Assembly: GCA_035352715.1 (NCBI GenBank)
Contig: DAOPYE010000125.1
Location: forward strand, 1 to 5,863
Reading direction: 5' to 3'
DNA from: DAOPYE01 sp035352715
Lineage (GTDB): Bacteria > Acidobacteriota > Holophagae > Holophagales > Holophagaceae
DNA length: 5,863 nt
This document shows, piece after piece, positions 5,213 to 5,863 of the stretch (its first letter is position 1; each line of letters starts with the position of its first letter). The notes beneath the pieces are model-generated. The model had not been told where the DNA came from. It saw nothing but the letters and a program-made list of their open reading frames with translations, and did not search any database. The position numbers and the translations under genes are program-made.

Positions 5213-5725
5213 ATGTCGAACACCATCCACGAAACAATCCGTCTGGCAAGATCAATGAACCTGATCGCTGGCCAATTATTAAAGCTAGATTTGCCGATCG
5301 ATCAACGGGAAACAGATCCAGATAAAGGTAAAATCTCACTAGGACTCAGCCTTCAAGCTTCAGAACTTGCGGCAAAATCCATACTCAGCACCATCGAATG
5401 GTCGAGAAGCAAGATCAGAAAGCACTTTAGCGATCATGACTTATACAAACTCCTCAATGCCGTAGAGTCTGAAATCCAAAAATCAAATAGCCCAAAATCC
5501 TTCATTTATCGCAACTTCTTACTCCAATGCGTCGAAGTTGATAATGTCAAATCAGAAAATACCATTGGGCACTTTTTATCCCGCCACTTCTCACATCCAA
5601 ACAGCAGCCACCGTAATTATTTCTACTCAGATTGCACCACATTTTTAGCACCCAAACCATTTAACGCAATCCACGCCATCGCCGACAAACTTATCCACAT
5701 TGCTCAGGATTTAGCCACCACCTAG
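5213..5725 (+). CDS. HEPN-like helical protein of unknown function, 170 residues
   Basis: The protein appears mostly helical and has no membrane segment or signal peptide. Residues 43-88 resemble the HEPN fold of nucleotidyltransferase-linked toxins and antiphage proteins: LSLQASELAAKSILST (45-60) looks like the Q-A-A-E-x-A-x-K-A-L helix, and HFSDHDLYKLLNAVE (71-85) resembles the H-D-L-x-x-L-L segment. An R-x5-H pair (Arg69, His75) is within the R-x4-6-H spacing of HEPN RNases, but the placement is not the canonical one, so nuclease activity is uncertain. The C-terminal half (about 97-170) is histidine- and aromatic-rich (HFLSRHFSHPNSSHRNYFYSD) and I do not recognise it. No nucleotidyltransferase (MNT) partner is in the window. 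Codon use is AT-rich like the gene 147 bases upstream and unlike bioB, suggesting both came in together. The fold is my inference from pattern only. Confidence 0.75.
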   Translation: MSNTIHETIRLARSMNLIAGQLLKLDLPIDQRETDPDKGKISLGLSLQASELAAKSILSTIEWSRSKIRKHFSDHDLYKLLNAVESEIQKSNSPKSFIYRNFLLQCVEVDNVKSENTIGHFLSRHFSHPNSSHRNYFYSDCTTFLAPKPFNAIHAIADKLIHIAQDLATT

Positions 5726-5807
5726 CCATCAGCGCCACAGAGCCCTGTCCAACACTCCATACGATCCTTCTGTTCAAATCAGCCTCATTCCTCAATTCCC
5801 TCCGTCA

Positions 5808-5863
5808 TTAGGCCGACTTCCGAATAGGTTCTTGATCCTTAGGCGGTGCCGCCATGCGACTTT
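5808..5863 (-). CDS. Possible C-terminal end of a minus-strand gene (partial)
   Basis: Read on the minus strand from the right edge, one frame gives SRMAAPPKDQEPIRKSA and ends in TAA at 5808-5810. The piece has the charged, low-complexity look of a protein tail, and the base composition rises again from about 5840. With only 17 codons this cannot be distinguished from chance. The alternative is that these bases are non-coding, or that a plus-strand gene begins at the ATG at 5854, which has no ribosome site. Confidence 0.25.
   Translation of the reverse strand, partial: SRMAAPPKDQEPIRKSA

Noticed and set aside
5842..5853. GGCGG-TG-CCGCC inverted repeat near the right edge
   Set aside because: The loop is only two bases, no T-run follows, and it may simply be coding sequence of a gene entering from the right.
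4579..5863. Insertion-sequence ends, attachment-site repeats, tRNA genes or a CRISPR array around the AT-rich block
   Set aside because: I found no direct repeat shared by the two sides, no terminal inverted repeats, no cloverleaf-like segment and no repeat-spacer pattern.

Overview
The window shows a GC-rich, Gram-negative-type chromosome from 1 to about 4580, followed by a visibly AT-richer accessory block from about 4580 to about 5800. The Gram-negative assignment rests on an exported PBP7/PbpG-type peptidoglycan endopeptidase and an OxyR regulator that keeps both redox cysteines. The PbpG sequence reads to me most like Betaproteobacteria, but other GC-rich Gram-negative phyla cannot be excluded without a search.

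Layout: (1) 1-126 is the C-terminal end of an unrecognised + strand protein, followed by a 72-residue hypothetical protein (170-388). (2) A TetR-family repressor on the minus strand (stop at 389) is divergent from a small metal-binding cupin (1088-1537). A perfect 14-bp palindrome lies in the gap between them, so this is a classic self-regulating repressor/target pair. (3) On the minus strand lie pbpG (1581-2591) and, upstream of it, oxyR (2679-3584). (4) bioB, biotin synthase, is divergent from oxyR (3646-4578). All the [4Fe-4S] and [2Fe-2S] ligands and both OxyR redox cysteines are present.

(5) Twenty-five bases after bioB the composition changes sharply. A bioB line of 60 bases is about 72% G+C, while lines in the next two genes are about 35-43%. 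This block holds a membrane-anchored 153-residue protein of unknown function (4604-5065) and a 170-residue helical protein with HEPN-like features (5213-5725). The last 138 bases hold no complete gene; the possible tail of a minus-strand gene enters from the right edge.

How the genes relate: the TetR/cupin unit looks self-contained. oxyR and bioB share a 61-bp gap, which places a peroxide sensor next to an oxygen-sensitive iron-sulfur enzyme. The two AT-rich genes look like recently acquired accessory DNA and are the best candidates for something undescribed, possibly a small defence or toxin-like unit, although nothing in the sequence proves that function.
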